From Nanosynbacter sp. (lineage in GTDB: Bacteria; Patescibacteriota; Saccharimonadia; Saccharimonadales; Saccharimonadaceae): a DNA stretch of 6,848 nucleotides. The notes beneath the pieces were generated by a model. It searched no databases, had not been told where the DNA came from, and saw nothing but the letters and a program-made list of their open reading frames with translations. The stretch covers positions 1-6,848 of the forward strand of contig JABZJU010000025.1 of NCBI GenBank assembly GCA_015257635.1, in the 5' to 3' direction. Both the position numbers and the translations under genes were made by a program. Below are positions 6,020 to 6,848 of the stretch, piece by piece (within the stretch, counting starts at the first letter, position 1; each line of letters opens with the position of its first letter).

Positions 6020-6046
6020 ATCCCGTCGATGAAGGCGGGATTTTTT
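6020..6046 (+). terminator. intrinsic terminator after rpmH
   Basis: The stem pairs 6020-6027 (ATCCCGTC) with 6034-6041 (GGCGGGAT), 8 bp including one G-U pair, around the loop GATGAA, followed by a T-run through 6046. The run leads directly into the -10 region of the next promoter, so rpmH and rnpA are probably separate transcripts. Confidence 0.85.
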
Positions 6047-6054
6047 GATATAAT
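6046..6054 (+). promoter_or_regulatory. rnpA promoter (extended -10)
   Basis: TATAAT at 6049-6054 is a perfect -10 element with TG one base further upstream (TGA-TATAAT, extended -10). No good -35 is seen, since that position falls in the terminator stem. The start point predicted near 6061 lies about 2 nt before the rnpA ATG. Confidence 0.7.
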
Positions 6055-6062
6055 TGTAAAAT

Positions 6063-6410
6063 ATGTTACAACAATGTAATCGGTTTCACGGTCATGGCAG
6101 TCTTAAGTTTGTCTATAAAAATGGACAGGCGGTTCGTTCGTCTATAGCCACGATAAAATATGTGAAGAATCCGTATCGAAATCATAGTAGGTTTGCGGTT
6201 GTTGTTAGTAAAAAAGTCCTAAAATCAGCGGTGCGTCGGAATCGCATACGTCGACGTGTTTATGAAATTATTCGCTTGGAACTTCCTAATATGAAAAATG
6301 ATCAAGACGTGGCTGTTATTATATTTTCGGCGGAGGTTCTATTGATGTCACATAAAGACCTGAAGCAGACGATAAAGAATCTTTTCTCTCAAGCTCAACT
6401 GTATAAATAG
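6063..6410 (+). CDS. rnpA: ribonuclease P protein component
   Basis: RnpA is the small basic protein that binds the RNase P RNA and helps it recognise the 5' leader of pre-tRNA. The 115-residue product has the usual length. The N-terminal NRFHGHGSLKFVYKNG matches the conserved 'R+..df..v+..G' strand, RFAVVVSKKV (43-52) precedes the RNA-binding helix, and AVRRNRIRRRVYEIIR (56-71) contains the diagnostic RNR motif. The ATG at 6063 is the natural start, because the conserved N-terminus begins within six residues of it. It has no Shine-Dalgarno and sits 8 nt after a consensus -10 element. It lies between rpmH and yidC as in most bacteria. The N-terminal HGHGS replaces the more usual basic residues. 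Confidence 0.96.
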   Translation: MLQQCNRFHGHGSLKFVYKNGQAVRSSIATIKYVKNPYRNHSRFAVVVSKKVLKSAVRRNRIRRRVYEIIRLELPNMKNDQDVAVIIFSAEVLLMSHKDLKQTIKNLFSQAQLYK

Positions 6411-6419
6411 GCAATTTTT

Positions 6420-6428
6420 TGCTATAAT
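6420..6428 (+). promoter_or_regulatory. yidC promoter (extended -10)
   Basis: TGC followed by TATAAT (6423-6428) makes a perfect extended -10, starting 10 nt after the rnpA stop. Only 6 nt separate it from the yidC ATG at 6435, so initiation would occur at or within a base or two of the start codon. AAGG at 6430-6433 is one base from the ATG, too close to act as a normal ribosome site. Confidence 0.6.
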
Positions 6429-6434
6429 TAAGGT

Positions 6435-6848
6435 ATGAGTTTTTTTGATGAGTTTATCGTTCGACCGATTTTAAATTTACTAATGGCTATTTATAGTATA
6501 ATTCCAGATTTTGGTGTTAGTATTATTATATTTACAATTATAGTAAGACTTTTACTTTGGCCGCTAATTAAGAAGCAACTTCATCAAGCAAAGGCAATGC
6601 GTAAAATGCAGCCAGAGTTGGTGAAGATCAAAAAACAGTACGCGAAGAATCCACAAATGCGTAATTTAGCGATGATGGAACTTTATAAAAAGCATAATAT
6701 TAGTGCTTTTGGATCAATCGGTGTTATGATTATTCAGTTTCCGATTTTGATTGCAATGTATCGAGTGGTGCAGATTTTTGTTTCTAGTCGCACCGACTTA
6801 GGAAAATATGTTTATGATTTTATGAAAAATCTGCCGGTTGCTAATAAT
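6435..6848 (+). CDS. yidC: membrane protein insertase YidC/Oxa1 family (5' part, runs off the window)
   Basis: YidC/Oxa1 proteins insert and fold membrane proteins, alone or with SecYEG. The visible 138 codons start MSFFDEFIVRPILNLLMAIY, followed by a transmembrane segment PDFGVSIIIFTIIVRLLLWPL whose Arg38 corresponds to the conserved positive residue of the hydrophilic groove. A basic cytoplasmic helical hairpin follows (KAMRKMQPELVKIKKQYAKNP, about residues 54-75), then SAFGSIGVMIIQFPILIAMYRVV, the next conserved membrane segment. The large periplasmic domain of Gram-negative YidC is absent, so this is the short Gram-positive/Oxa1 type. There is no lipobox or clear cleavable signal peptide. 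The start ATG is the first in frame after the rnpA stop. The C-terminus is missing because the window ends. Confidence 0.95.
   Translation, partial: MSFFDEFIVRPILNLLMAIYSIIPDFGVSIIIFTIIVRLLLWPLIKKQLHQAKAMRKMQPELVKIKKQYAKNPQMRNLAMMELYKKHNISAFGSIGVMIIQFPILIAMYRVVQIFVSSRTDLGKYVYDFMKNLPVANN

Noticed and set aside
6412..6423. GCAA-TTTT-TTGC after rnpA, considered as a terminator.
   Set aside because: A 4-bp stem is too weak, and the sequence is better explained as the upstream part of the extended -10 of yidC.

Overview
This looks like the replication-origin neighbourhood of a chromosome from a Candidate Phyla Radiation bacterium, most likely Saccharibacteria (TM7). That assignment is inference from the look of the proteins: an RnpA beginning MLQQCNRFHGHGSL, an L34 beginning [11 protein letters not shown]-like membrane proteins, and a secreted phage-tail-lysozyme plus NlpC/P60-type hydrolase. 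Base composition is AT-rich. TGA is used as a stop (the hydrolase ends in TGA directly followed by another in-frame TGA) and no in-frame TGA interrupts a conserved protein, so the code is standard, unlike that of Gracilibacteria/SR1.

Left part (22-2954, + strand): four closely packed genes overlapping by 8 and 4 nt or separated by 2 nt, each with a visible Shine-Dalgarno sequence. They encode a small membrane-anchored protein, a secreted two-domain peptidoglycan hydrolase, a membrane-anchored PEGA-like protein, and a second anchored protein with a PEGA-like beta region whose C-terminus resembles that of the first gene. Together they look like an envelope or surface module, possibly a cell-wall-opening part of a secretion or attachment apparatus. 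The last gene runs into the 3' end of dnaN, overlapping it by 11 bp in convergent orientation.

Middle part (2944-5642, - strand): dnaN (beta clamp) and dnaA (initiator), in the classical order dnaA-dnaN. The dnaA-dnaN gap (4042-4286) holds DnaA boxes, a DnaA-trio-like array and an AT-rich stretch next to dnaN. The gap upstream of dnaA (5643-5865) holds four further DnaA boxes, including a 12-bp inverted pair. This is a bipartite oriC of the Bacillus type, with box form TTTTCCACA.

Right part (5866-6848, + strand): rpmH (L34), a terminator, rnpA (RNase P protein) and the 5' part of yidC (membrane insertase), the conserved rpmH-rnpA-yidC order. Each of these three genes has a good -10 element only 6-10 nt before its start codon and no usable Shine-Dalgarno sequence, which suggests leaderless transcripts, in contrast to all six genes on the left. 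No tRNA, rRNA, CRISPR or insertion sequence was seen, and no gene-free stretch exceeds 300 bases.
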